7,678 nt of DNA, taken from assembly GCA_024413875.1 (NCBI GenBank), contig JAKSVY010000063.1, positions 1 through 7,678 on the forward strand, read 5' to 3'. The position numbers were made by a program, and so were the translations under genes. Every line of letters starts with the position of its first letter. Positions within the stretch are counted from its first letter, which is position 1. This document shows, piece by piece, positions 6,843-7,678 of the stretch. Below the pieces are notes generated by a model. The model was not told the origin of the DNA. It made no database searches and saw only the letters and a list, made by a program, of their open reading frames with translations. The DNA comes from Bacilli bacterium (GTDB lineage Bacteria; Bacillota_I; Bacilli_A; RFN20; CAG-826).

Positions 6843-6870
6843 AAAAAAGACCACCTGTTCTGGCAGCCTT
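6843..6870 (-). terminator. Minus-strand terminator at the outer border of R2
   Basis: On the minus strand AAGGCTGCC (from 6870 down) pairs with GGTGGTCTT at all nine positions, three of them G-U, around a 6-base loop. TTTTTT follows. On the plus strand three of nine positions are mismatched. The arm differs from R1 by transitions that keep pairing only in the minus-strand RNA. Confidence 0.7.
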
Positions 6871-6944
6871 ATTTCAAAAATATGTTCTGTAGCACTTCTA
6901 CCACTGGCTGGTGTGATCCTACAAGGATAATAAATGTCATCGTA

Positions 6945-7149
6945 TGACTCGTTTGTCCAAAAATCGTATGAATGGTTTGTCCTGTTTCACCACTCTGCTT
7001 TTTACCGAGGAATTCCGCTTCACTTCCGCGCTATTTCCGCGTATTTACTATGTAAAGAAAAGACCTCGTTTTCACGAAGCCTTAATCTATGTTTGGAATT
7101 GACTCTAATTTGGACACGGTGTTTATACGATTTTTGGACAAACGAGTCA
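6945..7149. mobile_element. MITE-like element, copy 2, with 25-bp perfect terminal inverted repeats
   Basis: Exactly the length of copy 1, with 8 substitutions and no indels by my alignment. The terminal repeats (6945-6969 and 7125-7149) are perfect and identical to those of copy 1. TTCCGC iterons lie at 7013, 7024 and 7035, again 11 bp apart. The inner left box reads TTTGTCC here (TTCGTCC in copy 1). No transposase and no target duplication are present, so it would depend on a recombinase from elsewhere. Confidence 0.7.
7054..7082 (-). terminator. Hairpin with U-tract inside MITE copy 2 (minus strand)
   Basis: Arms 7061-7068 and 7075-7082 are identical to the hairpin in copy 1 (8 pairs with two G-U on the minus strand), followed by TTTTCTTT. 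It is the first terminator-like structure downstream of the tRNA-Ala gene, 85 bases past its 3' end. Confidence 0.55.
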
Positions 7150-7166
7150 GTTTTGGATAATAAAAT

Positions 7167-7242
7167 TGGTGGACCAAACCGGGATCGAACCGGCGACCTC
7201 TAACTTGCGAAGCTAGCGCTCTCCCAACTGAGCTATTGGCCC
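7167..7242 (-). tRNA. tRNA-Ala (anticodon CGC), CCA encoded
   Basis: A complete 76-base cloverleaf on the minus strand. The acceptor GGGCCAA/TTGGTCC contains the G3-U70 pair that marks alanine tRNAs, with discriminator A73 and an encoded CCA. The D-stem is GCTC/GAGC, the anticodon stem CTAGC/GTTAG, the loop TTCGCAA with anticodon CGC at 7207-7209, the variable loop has 5 bases, and the T-arm is GCCGG-TTCGATC-CCGGT. It reads GCG codons; low-GC Firmicutes usually rely on the UGC isoacceptor. The MITE-bearing repeat R2 lies immediately 3'. Confidence 0.95.
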
Positions 7243-7253
7243 AAGTGATTATT

Positions 7254-7259
7254 ATTATA
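7254..7259 (-). promoter_or_regulatory. Probable -10 box of the tRNA-Ala gene
   Basis: TATAAT on the minus strand. A start about 7 bases downstream (near 7247) would leave roughly 5 bases before the mature tRNA 5' end, a usual spacing. No good -35 is visible at 16-18 bases (ATTTAA is the nearest). Confidence 0.45.
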
Positions 7260-7288
7260 ATCGCTTTATAAATTATTTAAATGAGAAG

Positions 7289-7678
7289 TTATCTTAATTG
7301 CATATAATCTTCATACCACTTTGTTTGCGGAAGAGGTAAGTTCTTTTCTTCATCAACGCTCACTACTTCACCATTATGGTAATAATTAATAGTTCTTCCA
7401 TTGGCCTCAAATTTAGTCATCTCTAATCCATTGATGGTAACTGTAAATATCCAGATGTTCCATTCCAATAAACCTTATCAGTGTGCCTTGCGAATGTTTT
7501 TAGAACAGATTTATAAGGGTGTTGAGTTTTAATCACACCTTTATCGGTTCTATTCTCTTCAATAATTGCCGCTGACAGTGAACTACTCGGCAATTGAATT
7601 ACCAAGCATCGATTCAATCATACTTTGCAATATGTTGAAATCAGGGTAGTCCCTACCCAATACTCCTACTTCTTCTTT
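7289..7678 (-). pseudogene. Frameshifted remnant of an unknown protein gene, 5' end outside window
   Basis: Protein-like sequence runs through three segments in two frames. From the right edge the first frame reads KEEVGVLGRDYPDFNILQ...SMLGNSIAE and stops at TAG (7583-7585). A frame offset by one base then continues with SSSLSAAIIEENRTDKG...KVYWNGTSG. Around 7445-7452 the original frame resumes with FTVTINGLEMTKFEANGR...KWYEDYMQLR and ends at TAA (7289-7291). Without the switches, many stops intervene. Two opposite one-base shifts within about 140 bases therefore broke the gene, or the window has sequencing errors there. I do not recognise the family. A 64-codon open frame at 7423-7617 is only the middle piece. 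Confidence 0.6.

Larger units (their letters stand above)
6841..7161 (-). repeat. Long direct repeat R2 (about 321 bp), right copy
   Basis: Second copy of R1, same orientation, 1052 bp away measured between the element tips. It has the same order of parts: border hairpin (6843-6870), moderately conserved arm, 205-bp inverted-repeat element (6945-7149) and GTTTTGGATAAT ending at 7161. It stops five bases before the 3' end of the tRNA-Ala gene on the same (minus) strand, so its hairpins lie directly downstream of the tRNA and may serve as its terminators. Confidence 0.9.

Noticed and set aside
1..7678. Reassigned UGA codon (Mollicutes code)
   Set aside because: Trp is encoded by TGG and all genes read through without in-frame TGA.

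Overview
The window is AT-rich DNA from a Gram-positive-type bacterium. It has strong AGGAGG ribosome sites, intrinsic terminators with short U-tracts, TTGCAA/TATAAT promoters, and two Sec/SPII lipoproteins with Ser/Thr/Asp-rich linkers. TGG is used for Trp and every gene ends at TAA or TAG, so nothing suggests a reassigned code. This fits an uncultured, gut-type low-GC Bacilli/Erysipelotrichia or RF39-like lineage. That placement is inference; no taxonomic marker gene is present.

Left part (1-3010, + strand): two adjacent genes for surface proteins. The first runs in from the left edge and the second is a lipoprotein whose Shine-Dalgarno overlaps the first gene's stop codon. They share a roughly 130-residue module (DGYYH...TEEL...W...C) found twice in the first protein and once in the second, plus pre-peptidase-C-terminal-like beta domains. 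Two hairpins (2938-2966 and 2977-3004) separate them from the next gene, which converges on them.

Middle (3029-5717, - strand): a large multidomain lipoprotein with a Dcr2/PAP29-like calcineurin-type metallophosphoesterase domain. It is followed by an Ig-like domain and apparently three copies of one beta-sandwich module; the last two share an 81-bp perfect DNA repeat. It has its own promoter and a possible operator palindrome. These three surface proteins are probably involved in extracellular binding and phosphate-ester cleavage, but no substrate can be read from the sequence.

Right part (5789-7678): an accessory islet. Two direct repeats of about 321 bp (5789-6109 and 6841-7161) flank a very AT-rich gene for a four-helix membrane protein. 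The second repeat stops five bases short of the 3' end of a tRNA-Ala(CGC) gene. Inside each repeat lies a 205-bp MITE-like element with 25-bp perfect terminal inverted repeats, two symmetric TTTGTCC-type boxes at each end, three TTCCGC iterons at exact 11-bp spacing, and a hairpin that pairs fully only on the minus-strand RNA. A second hairpin at the outer border of each repeat shows the same strand bias, with changes between copies that keep pairing only as G-U on the minus strand. Beyond the tRNA is a decayed gene with two opposite frameshifts.

The repeat/MITE family and its structured minus-strand transcript are the most unusual items here. The shared DGYYH-TEEL surface module is the next most unusual.
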